DNA of 64,000 nucleotides. Origin: Microscillaceae bacterium (GTDB lineage: Bacteria; Bacteroidota; Bacteroidia; Cytophagales; Microscillaceae). Under the pieces are notes generated by a model, which ran no database searches, was not told the origin of the DNA, and worked only from the letters and a program-made list of their open reading frames with translations. Numbering within the stretch: the stretch's first letter is position 1; the number at the start of each line of letters is the position of its first letter. Below, in pieces: positions 19,262-27,374 of the stretch. The stretch spans positions 124,001 to 188,000 of the forward strand of contig JAABSX010000001.1 in NCBI GenBank assembly GCA_011390205.1. The letters run 5' to 3'. A program made the translations under genes and the position numbers.

Positions 19262-20728
19262 ATGAATACTTATAAAAAGCCACTCTTTATACATTGGTTT
19301 TATTATGTTTCTGCCATTGTAAGCTATGGAGTAGCTTTTATTTTGCTTTCATTGCATTATTATCAGCAGCATTTAGAGATGTCTGTGGGGGTCTATGTGC
19401 TCCTCATTTATTGTGTTGTGTATCCACATATCGCTTTTGGCATACAGTATTTCAAGATAGGATTCAATGAGTGGCATGAGCGGATTTGTATGGTTTTGGA
19501 TGTGGGGCTTTCGGGCATATTTGGTAATTTTATTGCGTTATTTTCTGCTCCTGCACTTCTTTTTTTTATGCTGACCATGACCAATATCATGCTTGGGCAT
19601 GGCCTGCGTATTTTTTTGCTGGGTTTGGGCTTTGCCATCTTTAATCTGTGCATCTCTGTTTTTCTGATGGGCTTGCACACCTTTGACACAGTTTCTTTTG
19701 AACTTAACGCTGTTAGTGGCTTCCTTACTTTGGGTTATCCAGTGTATTTGGCATACATTATTAATTTCAGAACGAATGCACTCAAGCAGTCTAAAGCCAA
19801 TCTTAGAACCCAAAAAAATGAAATAGAAGCACAAAAAGACGAGATAGAAATTCAAAGAAATAGTATGCAAGAGCTCAACGAAGAGCTAAACCAACTCAAT
19901 GAAGAACTTGCGACCACAGTAGAAACAGTTTCTCTTCAAAAAGATAAAATTGAAAAACAAAACGATGACATCACACAAAGCATCAATTACGCAAAACGAA
20001 TCCAAGAGGCTGTCATGCCGCCTGCCGAGATAATTGATGGGCTTATTCCTCATAATTTTATATTGTATAAGCCTAGAAATATAGTCTCAGGAGATTTTTA
20101 TTTCGTGGCAGAGCGTGGGCAAAATTTATTCGTGGCTGTCATAGATTGCACTGGGCACGGCATCCCTGGAGCGTTTATGAGCCTGCTCGCCAATGACCTT
20201 CTGAGTGATGTCATCATTAGTAGAAATATCACGGAGGTAGATGAAATATTGAATGCACTTAACCAAGGAATCAGAGAAATACTCAGACAACAAGAAACCA
20301 AAAACCGTGATGGGATGGACATTGCCTTGCTGAGGATAGACCAAAACACCCACGAGGTTACTTTTGCAGGAGCCAAAAATGCTGTGGTCTATATCACACC
20401 TGAAGGTTTATTTCAAGTAAAAGGATGTAACAGGCACATAGGCGGTGAACAGAGAGTGGAGAAAAATTTTGTAAAACATACGCTCCCCATCCAAGAACTC
20501 TCTCAGACTGCTTTTTACCTCTTTTCGGATGGCTACCAAGACCAGTTTGGAGGCGAGAAGCGAAAGAAATTTATGATAAAAAACTTACGCAAAAAACTAT
20601 TAGAAATTCAGGAGTTTTCTTTTGAGGTGCAAGGAGAAATTTTAGACAAAACTCTAGAAGATTGGAAAGTGCGTGGCAAAGAAGCTCAAACCGATGACAT
20701 TTTAATGATGGGTTTTAGGCTTTCTTAG
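19262..20728 (+). CDS. membrane-bound SpoIIE/PP2C-type serine phosphatase
   Basis: A 488-residue protein. Residues 1-165 hold about six hydrophobic membrane segments, 175-240 form a coiled coil rich in EIEAQK-type heptads, and 245-488 are a SpoIIE-like PP2C phosphatase. Its metal-binding markers are present: IVSGDFYFV, VIDCTGHGIPGAFMS, GMDIALLRID and LFSDGYQDQFGG. Such proteins in Bacteroidota dephosphorylate partner proteins, often anti-sigma factor antagonists, in response to a signal at the membrane. No anti-sigma or antagonist gene is adjacent, so the target is unknown. It converges on the haemoglobin gene with a 12-bp gap. Confidence 0.87.
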   Translation: MNTYKKPLFIHWFYYVSAIVSYGVAFILLSLHYYQQHLEMSVGVYVLLIYCVVYPHIAFGIQYFKIGFNEWHERICMVLDVGLSGIFGNFIALFSAPALLFFMLTMTNIMLGHGLRIFLLGLGFAIFNLCISVFLMGLHTFDTVSFELNAVSGFLTLGYPVYLAYIINFRTNALKQSKANLRTQKNEIEAQKDEIEIQRNSMQELNEELNQLNEELATTVETVSLQKDKIEKQNDDITQSINYAKRIQEAVMPPAEIIDGLIPHNFILYKPRNIVSGDFYFVAERGQNLFVAVIDCTGHGIPGAFMSLLANDLLSDVIISRNITEVDEILNALNQGIREILRQQETKNRDGMDIALLRIDQNTHEVTFAGAKNAVVYITPEGLFQVKGCNRHIGGEQRVEKNFVKHTLPIQELSQTAFYLFSDGYQDQFGGEKRKKFMIKNLRKKLLEIQEFSFEVQGEILDKTLEDWKVRGKEAQTDDILMMGFRLS

Positions 20729-20740
20729 CAAGTTTTGGGT

Positions 20741-21145
20741 TCATTTGTATTTTTTTACCTCAGGTCTATGGTGCCAAATACTCAAATACTGACCCGTTGC
20801 CATTTTTCTTGCTGAATTTTTTGCTTTTTCTGCATATTCACCTTCAAATAGCTCATCAATGGTCTCAAACCAAAGATGCAACCACTGTCCAAAATGTTTT
20901 TGCTCAATGGTATAGTGCAAGTTCGCATCCATATTGATGTGTTTTTGTGTAGGGTTGCCTTTAAATTTTACAATTCCGAACAGATTTGTTTCCCAAAAAT
21001 CAGTCAATTTACAGAGATGCACTGCCCATTGGTCTTCGGGGATATGACCGTTAAAAATTTCACCTAATAAATCGTCTTTTCTTATTTTTGCATAAAAGGT
21101 CTGCACCAAGTTACTTACATCATTTCTATTTTTGATTACATCCAT
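20741..21145 (-). CDS. group III truncated haemoglobin
   Basis: A 134-residue globin of the short 2-on-2 type. Landmarks are the start VSNLVQTFYAKIRKDDLLG, FWETNLFG, and the helix with the likely proximal His in HFGQWLHLWFETIDELF, then YLSIWHHRP at the end. Group III truncated haemoglobins bind oxygen and are suspected to detoxify nitric oxide or help at low oxygen. A cupin gene follows upstream in the same direction 11 bp away; the two are probably co-transcribed, which fits a stress-response unit. Confidence 0.9.
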   Translation of the reverse strand: MDVIKNRNDVSNLVQTFYAKIRKDDLLGEIFNGHIPEDQWAVHLCKLTDFWETNLFGIVKFKGNPTQKHINMDANLHYTIEQKHFGQWLHLWFETIDELFEGEYAEKAKNSARKMATGQYLSIWHHRPEVKKYK

Positions 21146-21156
21146 CTAAATTGTGT

Positions 21157-21498
21157 TTAGGTATTTACTACATCGTTAAGCCGTTCGGTTTTGTCTTCTT
21201 TTGAGAGAGTAAGTCTGATGATTGTATCTTCTTTTGCATTTAAGTCGTGCGGGACATTGGCTTCTAACGAGATAATTTCACCAGTTTTCATAAGATGTAC
21301 TACACCTTGAACACCTAATTCTATTTTTCCTTCCAGAATATGGATTAAAATAGGGAAAGGCGCTTGGTGTTCTTTCATCACTTGTCCGCTTTTCATAAGA
21401 ATTTGTATTTCTTTTGAGAATGAAGTTTCAATGAGTACTTTGGTTTTTACACGGCTTTCATCAAATGCCAGTTCGTTGTTAAATGACTCTATTTTCAT
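21157..21498 (-). CDS. small cupin-fold protein
   Basis: The frame is open to 21624, but the ATG at 21498 avoids overlap with the MscS gene and gives a compact 113-residue single-domain cupin. The core has FPILIHILEGKIELGVQG, GEIISLEANVPHDLNAKED and TIIRLTLSK. One His is present in the second motif (VPHD), but the classical HxH of metal-binding cupins is weak, so metal use is uncertain. It lies just before the truncated haemoglobin gene in transcription order, a pairing seen in other Bacteroidota and consistent with a role in NO or oxygen stress. Confidence 0.72.
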   Translation of the reverse strand: MKIESFNNELAFDESRVKTKVLIETSFSKEIQILMKSGQVMKEHQAPFPILIHILEGKIELGVQGVVHLMKTGEIISLEANVPHDLNAKEDTIIRLTLSKEDKTERLNDVVNT

Positions 21499-21574
21499 AA
21501 GACTATTTTTATAAAAATTTACAAGGTTTTGGATTAATTTAGAAGAAGAAGAAAGGGCTTGGCAAGTACGCAGC

Positions 21575-22690
21575 TTAGGTTTCTTCGGAGTGATTTGCAT
21601 GGTTCTTGAACACTTGTGGGGCAAATTTATCAGGAAGCTCTATGCGTGTACGGGGGAGAGATTCGGGGTAGTTTTTTTGCAAGAATACAATCAGCCCTTC
21701 ACGCACTTCACAGCGTAAATCAAAAGCCTGTGGGGCATTTCTGGCACTCATCAAAGCCCTTACCTGAATACTTTTCTCAGTGGTTTCGGTTACTTGCAGC
21801 ACTTTCACATTGCCATCCCAGAGAGGGTTATTCTGCAAAAGCTGGTCAAGTTCTTTTCGCATGGCATCAAGAGGTACGGTATAATCTGTATAAATAAAGA
21901 CAACACCTATCAAATCTGAGGATTGTCTTGTCCAGTTTTGAAAAGGTTTTTCTATAAAATAATTGAGCGGCACGATGAGCCTGCGCTCGTCCCAGATTCT
22001 GATAGTAACATATGTGAGGGTGATTTCTTCTATTTTGCCCCATTCATTCTCTACAATCACCACATCATCTAGGCGGATAGGCTGCGCAAAGGCCACTTGA
22101 ATCCCTGCCACCACATTGGCAATGCTTTTTTGAGCTGCAAAACCAATGACGATGCCCACCACACCCGCAGAGGTGAGCAAGCCCAGACCCACCTGGCGGA
22201 TAGAATCAAAAGTGAGTAAAATAAATGAAACCCCGAAAAGCACCACCACAAAAGATACAATGCGGTCGATGAGCTTAAACTGGGTCAGTATCTGTCTTGA
22301 GCGGAGGTTATTTTCTTTGCTGGTGTCAAAATGGCTAATCAATACCTCACGGATGACGGCACTTGTGCGGCGGATGAGTGTAGAGATGACGATGATAAAT
22401 AAAATCTGGTAAGCATGATTGCTATAATTGAGTAAGGTGCTGGAGGCATGTTTCTTGATATAATACAAAACAGGCGTAGAGCTCATCAAGACAATGAGCC
22501 ATAGCCCAGGATAATAAAGATAACGCCTCAAGAGGGGAGGGGCTTTGGAATAAGTAGCAATAAACTTCAACCTCAGAATCCCGAAAACCAAATGATAGAT
22601 CAGTGAAGATAAAAGCACCAAGCCTAGCATAGAAGCAATAGCACCCAAGCTGCCTGTTTGGGAGTAGATGTAATCTAGAAGTTGGAACAT
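21575..22690 (-). CDS. MscS-family mechanosensitive channel
   Basis: A 371-residue membrane protein with about four predicted helices in residues 1-170. The pore-lining helix and beta domain of MscS are clear: LGLLTSAGVVGIVIGFAAQK, followed by SIANVVAGIQVAFAQPIRLDD and the VENEWGKIEEITLTYVTIR block with RRLIVPLNYFIEKPFQNWT. MscS channels open under membrane tension to release solutes after osmotic downshift. It is longer than E. coli MscS at the N-terminus, as usual for this branch. The EEP phosphatase gene ends 10 bp before its start, suggesting co-transcription. Confidence 0.92.
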   Translation of the reverse strand: MFQLLDYIYSQTGSLGAIASMLGLVLLSSLIYHLVFGILRLKFIATYSKAPPLLRRYLYYPGLWLIVLMSSTPVLYYIKKHASSTLLNYSNHAYQILFIIVISTLIRRTSAVIREVLISHFDTSKENNLRSRQILTQFKLIDRIVSFVVVLFGVSFILLTFDSIRQVGLGLLTSAGVVGIVIGFAAQKSIANVVAGIQVAFAQPIRLDDVVIVENEWGKIEEITLTYVTIRIWDERRLIVPLNYFIEKPFQNWTRQSSDLIGVVFIYTDYTVPLDAMRKELDQLLQNNPLWDGNVKVLQVTETTEKSIQVRALMSARNAPQAFDLRCEVREGLIVFLQKNYPESLPRTRIELPDKFAPQVFKNHANHSEET

Positions 22691-22700
22691 ATTCTGAGAT

Positions 22701-23819
22701 TTATTTTTTTAACTGAAACTCCATTATCAAAGGCAAGTGATCTGAAATTTGGAGTGTGTTTTCTTGCTTTACAAAAGCCTGCAGGGGCTGAATGTTAGGT
22801 GCATAAAAAATATAATCTATAATCCTGTCAGGGCTTTTGGCTCTGGGGTCATTGGGGAAATGCGTAAAATACTTGCTTGCTTCACTGCTATCTGCTTGTG
22901 CTTGGCTAGGGAAGGCATTGTATTTTTTAAAAAGAACCTCAATTTCTGTTTTTTCTTGGTAAGCGGCTTGCTGCAGCGGAGAAAGTTTTTTAAAAGAATT
23001 TCCAGGAGGGAGGAGGTTTAAATCACCTGCAAAAATCCAAGGATAGCCTTTGGTGCTGGCATTGTCTAGCAGTTGTTTGGCTTTCATGACCTGCTTTTGC
23101 ATCGTGTTTGAGCCTTGCGCAAAGGCTGAAAAATGGGTATTAAACAAAACCAAATCTTGCCCACCTTCCACAGGCAATATTACTTCTTGGACGGCTCTTT
23201 TGATGTAAAACTGCTGTTTTATCCATTCATAGGCCTTTCTGTTGAAGGGGAGGTTCTCATATTCAATCAAAGGCAGTGCGTGGCGAGTAGCAGATTTGAT
23301 GTTATATTTAGAGATAATACTGAGTTTCATGCCTGCACTACCTGCCACATTGGGGTCTGGTACAAAAAGAGATTTCCAATAAAAGGCAGAAGTACTGACC
23401 TTGTATTCATCGGGGAGGAGTAAAAGCAAGGCTTCTAGCTGGTCTTGGTAATCAGTGCGGGCAGCCCCTTCATCTACCTCTTGCAAAAGCACGATGTCAG
23501 GGTTTTCTGCAATAATCACCTTTGCCACTTCTTTGAGTGTCTTCTGAATGGCTGCTTTGCTGGGTCTTGTGGCTACGTTTTTGGCTACTTCTGCACCATC
23601 ATCATAAAAGAAAATAAAATCTTTGCCTGCCATATACTGCACATTCCAGCTCAATATTTTTACTTTTTGCTGGGCTTGCAGGCGGGGTGCTTTGCCACTT
23701 TTTTGTATTGCTTCGGTCTGTGTATCAGCAGGATACCAGTTGGTAAAGTAAATAAAGCCACCGAGCAGGGCGGTGAGTAAGATAAGAATCCCAAAAAACC
23801 ACTTAAAAAACTTCCACAT
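22701..23819 (-). CDS. membrane-anchored endonuclease/exonuclease/phosphatase (EEP) family protein
   Basis: The ATG at 23819 is chosen because the product then begins with a membrane anchor (MWKFFKWFFGILILLTALLG). The product is 372 residues. The rest is an EEP fold with its metal and catalytic motifs: ILSWNVQYMAG, IVLLQEVDEGA, LFNTHFSAFA, IFAGDLNLLPPG, and ISDHLPLIMEF. The family cuts phosphodiesters in lipids or nucleic acids; the periplasmic side exposure suggests a lipid or nucleotide substrate, but it cannot be told from sequence. It lies directly upstream of the MscS gene in the same direction. Confidence 0.85.
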   Translation of the reverse strand: MWKFFKWFFGILILLTALLGGFIYFTNWYPADTQTEAIQKSGKAPRLQAQQKVKILSWNVQYMAGKDFIFFYDDGAEVAKNVATRPSKAAIQKTLKEVAKVIIAENPDIVLLQEVDEGAARTDYQDQLEALLLLLPDEYKVSTSAFYWKSLFVPDPNVAGSAGMKLSIISKYNIKSATRHALPLIEYENLPFNRKAYEWIKQQFYIKRAVQEVILPVEGGQDLVLFNTHFSAFAQGSNTMQKQVMKAKQLLDNASTKGYPWIFAGDLNLLPPGNSFKKLSPLQQAAYQEKTEIEVLFKKYNAFPSQAQADSSEASKYFTHFPNDPRAKSPDRIIDYIFYAPNIQPLQAFVKQENTLQISDHLPLIMEFQLKK

Positions 23820-23955
23820 AATGCAATGTATATTACAGATTTTTCTTTTTGACAAAGCTAAGACATAAATTTGAATCTCTGCCAATACCGCTTGATTTTA
23901 GTTGGCAGAAGTACAGCACGAAATTGTAGTTCGCCTCACCATGTTTTACAAGAAA

Positions 23956-24249
23956 CCTCCTACTTATACAAAAACTTATTGGTCAGGATTTCAGGATTCA
24001 CAAGATTTTGACACAAAGGACAGAGTCGCTTGGAGTGAGCCCTGTCCTTAAAAAAACGAGGTATAGTTCCCTCTTTTTTCAATTATTGATGTGGAGAACT
24101 ATACAAGAAAAATCAAGTACTTGCCTCACTAGTAGGAGGGGGATGCCACGACTAGTCGGTGATGGCTTTATTGAAGTATAAACAAAGATTTGGGTGAATC
24201 GCCATTTCTAAAACACCAACCAACCAGAATAATGTTGGTGTCTTTTTTT
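23956..24249 (+). ncRNA. possible structured noncoding RNA ending in a terminator
   Basis: The 428-bp gap between two minus-strand genes has no open frame of note. It has nested inverted repeats: an outer 9-bp stem (23956-23964 with 24131-24139), enclosing an 8-bp hairpin (24016-24023 with 24042-24049) and a 9-bp hairpin (24061-24069 with 24096-24104). A terminator with seven T in plus direction follows at 24213-24249. No plus-strand coding gene precedes that terminator. This layout suggests a plus-strand RNA of about 200-300 nt. It matches no RNA family that I recognise. Chance pairing cannot be excluded. Confidence 0.35.
24213..24249 (+). terminator. terminator hairpin, possibly bidirectional
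   Basis: Perfect 8-bp stem ACACCAAC (24213-24220) and GTTGGTGT (24234-24241), 13-nt loop, then C and seven T on the plus strand. On the minus strand it stands just after the stop of the lipoprotein gene ending at 24248 and is followed by four T, so it may serve both directions. Confidence 0.7.
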
Positions 24250-24754
24250 ATTCAATAATGATATTATTTATGACACCTTCGCAGGATGATATAGCAAATG
24301 ACTTAATATTTTTTGTGTCAGAATCACAACTAAACAAAAATTCTCCTGAACTACTATTCGAAACCGATTGTATGAATAAATCATTTTGCCCATAGGTAAA
24401 GGCTTTGGTACAATCTTTACCGCAATAATCAACTCCAGATATTGTAATTTTATTGATTCCACTTAATTTAGATAAATCAAAAACTATTCTTGCAGGATAT
24501 AACCAAATCCCCCTATCATCATGGTCGAAATGACATTTTCCAGTAGTACAATCTTCATCAGTAGTTTTTACATATTTAATTGAAATATTCTCATACAAAA
24601 AAGAAGTATCTCTCCGAGTAGTTTTCATTTTGGTAAGATCTATTTTGATAGGTAACAGGTTTGACTCAACATCTGTTTTTTGAAGAGATTTGTATTGTGT
24701 ACAACCCACGCAAGAAAGCATTGTAATGAAAAATAAGAACTTTAATTTTTTCAT
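24248..24754 (-). CDS. lipoprotein of unknown function
   Basis: A 168-residue lipoprotein with signal peptide and lipobox SCVGC (Cys18). The mature part contains at least six Cys in pairs (DEDCTTGKC, DYCGKDC, FSC and SSC), which suggests disulfides in the periplasm or outside the cell. I do not recognise the family. It is AT-rich relative to its surroundings and stands alone between two intergenic regions, each over 300 bp, so it may be an acquired accessory gene. Confidence 0.6.
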   Translation of the reverse strand: MKKLKFLFFITMLSCVGCTQYKSLQKTDVESNLLPIKIDLTKMKTTRRDTSFLYENISIKYVKTTDEDCTTGKCHFDHDDRGIWLYPARIVFDLSKLSGINKITISGVDYCGKDCTKAFTYGQNDLFIQSVSNSSSGEFLFSCDSDTKNIKSFAISSCEGVINNIIIE

Positions 24755-25091
24755 ATTAACATATTTTAGTTTGTGTTTTATTTAATCATAATGGAACAGA
24801 CTTGGCAAAGGTAGGGAATAGAAAATACCCAATTTCATCAAAGAACAAATATACTTAAAAAGCACCAAACACCAAAGGTTTTTGCATCATTAAGTCGTGA
24901 TTTAGTTGTATATTGGTGTGTATTTCAGAATTTTATCTTATATTTGAGTTTAAATGATTCGTAAAGTTTGTATTGATTGAGACAATCAAAACAGTTTGCT
25001 GTTGTGGATAAAGCGCTAAGACTAGAGGGGGCATCTATTTTATTTATGGTCAAACCTCTTAAAATTTAGATTTTTCTCCAATCTTTGCACT
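24755..25091. other. 337-bp intergenic region with one repeat copy
   Basis: AT-rich non-coding sequence. Its only clear feature is the direct-repeat copy at 24979-25031, which is also found at 29720-29773. A near-match promoter box at 25080-25087 is too close to the ATG at 25092 to be convincing. Confidence 0.55.
24979..25031 (+). repeat. direct repeat copy A, flanking the rSAM-Pif1 pair
   Basis: About 53 bp alignable with 29720-29773: GAGAC, then TCAAAACAGTTTGCT, TGTGG, TAAAG and AGAGGGGG in the same order and spacing with a few differences. In both copies the GAGAC lies in the loop of a small hairpin (here TTGATT/AATCAA, 24973-24978 and 24984-24989). Confidence 0.6.
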
Positions 25092-27272
25092 ATGAAAATC
25101 GCACTCTTCATACCGCCCCTTACCCAAATCAATACGCCTTATCCAGCTACTGCGTATCTTAAAGGTTTTCTCCAACAAACTAAATACAAAGATGTCTTTC
25201 AGGCTGATTTGGGCTTGGAGCTAATCCTTAAAATATTTACTAAATCTACTCTAAGCCAGCTTTTTGATGAAGCAGCAAGGCAAGCAAATTGCTCCCCCAA
25301 TACACAAGTCATTCTAAATCAGCGGAGAAAATATGAATTGTGTGTAGATGCCGTGATTGCTTTTTTACAAAATAAAAATCCAACTCTAGCCCACAAAATT
25401 TGCTCAGGTGATTACTTGCCTGAGGCTTCTCGTTTTGAGGCTTTACAAGAAGAGGTAGAAATGCTTTTTGGCAGTGTAGGCATCAGCGATAAAGCCAAAA
25501 TGCTGTGTACCTTGTTTCTCGAAGACATCGGAGATTTGATTATTGAGTGTATTTGCCCTTACTTTGGATTTAGTCGCTATGCCGAAGATATAGCACGCTC
25601 CGCTACTTCTTTTGATCCGATTCATCAGCAATTAACTGCACCCAATAATAGCCTTGATGCTTTGCTTTGGGAAGTTTTTGAAAAACATATCATAAGAGAA
25701 AAGCCTGATGTAGTGTGTTTTACAGTTCCTTTTCCAGGGAATCTTTATGGGGCTCTTAAGTGTGGGCAATACCTCAAGCTAAACTATCCTCATATCAAAA
25801 TTATGATGGGTGGCGGATTTCCCAATACCGAATTGAGAAGTTTGACTGAGCCGAGAGTATTTGATTTTACAGATTTTATCACCTTAGACGATGGTGAAAA
25901 ACCTTTGCTGAATATCCTTGAATATTTAGAAAACAAAAGAGAAATCCAACAGCTCAAAAGAACATTCATCCGTCAAAATAATCAAGTAGTATATGTCAAT
26001 GCTTGCAAAGAAGCGGACATTGCTCATCGCCATTCTGCTACACCTGATTACAGTGGCTTGTTATTGAATCAATACATTTCCATTTTAGAAATGGCAAATC
26101 CTATGCACCGCCTTTGGAGTGACGGACGCTGGAACAAACTCACTGTTGCACACGGATGTTATTGGAAAAAATGCTCTTTTTGTGATATTTCTCTAGATTA
26201 TATTGGGCGTTATGAGCCGACTTCTGCCAAAAAATTAGCCGATAAGATGGAAGAAATCATTGCTCAAACTGGCACAAATGGCTTTCATTTTGTAGATGAA
26301 GCTGCTCCGCCACTTTCTTTGCGAGATTTGGCTATTGAGCTGATTGACAGACAATTAGATGTTTCTTGGTGGACAAATATTCGCTTTGAAAAAACTTTTT
26401 CTGCTGACCTTTGCAAGCTATTGGCGGCTTCGGGCTGCATTGCCGTGACGGGTGGCTTAGAAGTAGCCTCTGACCGCTTGCTCACAATGATGGAAAAAGG
26501 GGTGACAGTCCAGCAAGTGAGCCAAGTCGCCAATCATTTTACCCAAGCAGGCATTATGGTACACGCCTATTTGATGTATGGCTTCCCGACTCAGAGTGCA
26601 CAAGAAACCATTGATTCTCTGGAAGTGGTGCGGCAATTATTTGAAAATGGGGTGCTGCAATCTGGCTTTTGGCATCGATTCTCGATGACTGCCCACAGCC
26701 CTGTTGGTTTAAACCCCGCACTTTATCAGGTCGTCAAAGTCGGGCCAGAAGACGGTACATTTGCCAATAATGACCTCATTCACGAAGACCCCAAAGGCTG
26801 TAATCACGATTTGTTTGCCGAAGGGCTGCGTAAATCTTTGTATAATTTTATGCTAGACAACTGCCTAGATTGGTCAGTAAACCAGTGGTTTGATTTTGAA
26901 GTACCCAAGACTACACTTTCGCCTCAGTTGATTCAAAGTTATCTGGAAGACTACGAAGAGGATGATAGTTTAAAACTAAAATATCGCTTGATTTGGTTGG
27001 GAAATATGCCTCATTTCTTACCACAAAACAAAAATGTCAAAGTAAATTTTGATACACCGATAGGACTTATCCATACCAAAACGGATGCTAAAACTGCAGA
27101 GTATTTACACAACTACTTGAAAAACAACCATTTACTTTCTAAAACGCTGATTACTTTCGCTGATTTCTTACAAGAGTATACTGCACATACAGAGCATCCT
27201 CAAGAATTATTGCTCGGCTCTGATACTTGGGCAGCCCTGCGACAAAATGGATTATTGTTGATACGGTTTTAA
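25092..27272 (+). CDS. B12-binding-domain-type radical SAM protein with CX4CX2C motif
   Basis: A 726-residue radical SAM enzyme. The part before residue 330 looks like a Rossmann cobalamin-binding-like region (VVCFTVPFPGNLYGAL, IKIMMGGGFPNTE, DFITLDDGEKPL). The radical SAM core follows at about 345-590. Its iron-sulfur motif reads HGCYWKKCSFCD with Cys at 356, 361 and 364, that is CX4CX2C where most radical SAM enzymes have CX3CX2C. Other core markers are there (GFHFVDEAAPP, and the GGLEVASDRLL block). No DxHxxG B12-binding motif is evident, so B12 use is doubtful. The substrate is unknown. It lies 102 bp before a Pif1-like helicase gene. Confidence 0.82.
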   Translation: MKIALFIPPLTQINTPYPATAYLKGFLQQTKYKDVFQADLGLELILKIFTKSTLSQLFDEAARQANCSPNTQVILNQRRKYELCVDAVIAFLQNKNPTLAHKICSGDYLPEASRFEALQEEVEMLFGSVGISDKAKMLCTLFLEDIGDLIIECICPYFGFSRYAEDIARSATSFDPIHQQLTAPNNSLDALLWEVFEKHIIREKPDVVCFTVPFPGNLYGALKCGQYLKLNYPHIKIMMGGGFPNTELRSLTEPRVFDFTDFITLDDGEKPLLNILEYLENKREIQQLKRTFIRQNNQVVYVNACKEADIAHRHSATPDYSGLLLNQYISILEMANPMHRLWSDGRWNKLTVAHGCYWKKCSFCDISLDYIGRYEPTSAKKLADKMEEIIAQTGTNGFHFVDEAAPPLSLRDLAIELIDRQLDVSWWTNIRFEKTFSADLCKLLAASGCIAVTGGLEVASDRLLTMMEKGVTVQQVSQVANHFTQAGIMVHAYLMYGFPTQSAQETIDSLEVVRQLFENGVLQSGFWHRFSMTAHSPVGLNPALYQVVKVGPEDGTFANNDLIHEDPKGCNHDLFAEGLRKSLYNFMLDNCLDWSVNQWFDFEVPKTTLSPQLIQSYLEDYEEDDSLKLKYRLIWLGNMPHFLPQNKNVKVNFDTPIGLIHTKTDAKTAEYLHNYLKNNHLLSKTLITFADFLQEYTAHTEHPQELLLGSDTWAALRQNGLLLIRF

Positions 27273-27325
27273 AGTATCACCCTTAGTTGCAAGCACAACG
27301 AACCCAAAAAATTCAGAACAAGCTC

Positions 27326-27354
27326 TTGCACTTTCCCATTTTTTGATTACTTTG
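27326..27354 (+). promoter_or_regulatory. candidate promoter of the Pif1-like gene
   Basis: A TTG (27326-27328), an 18-bp spacer, and TTACTTTG (27347-27354), one mismatch from TAnnTTTG. The spacing equals that of the dnaB promoter. The ATG is 21 bp downstream of the box. It suggests the helicase can be transcribed apart from the radical SAM gene. Confidence 0.4.
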
Positions 27355-27374
27355 GATTACAAAGCAATCAATTT

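Noticed and set aside
23981-23987. GGTCAGG resembling part of the SRP RNA
   Set aside because: The rest of the conserved SRP loop (GGAA, AGCAGCC) is missing.
25080-25087. AATCTTTG as a promoter box for the radical SAM gene
   Set aside because: One mismatch, no -33 element, and the transcription start would fall after the ATG at 25092.
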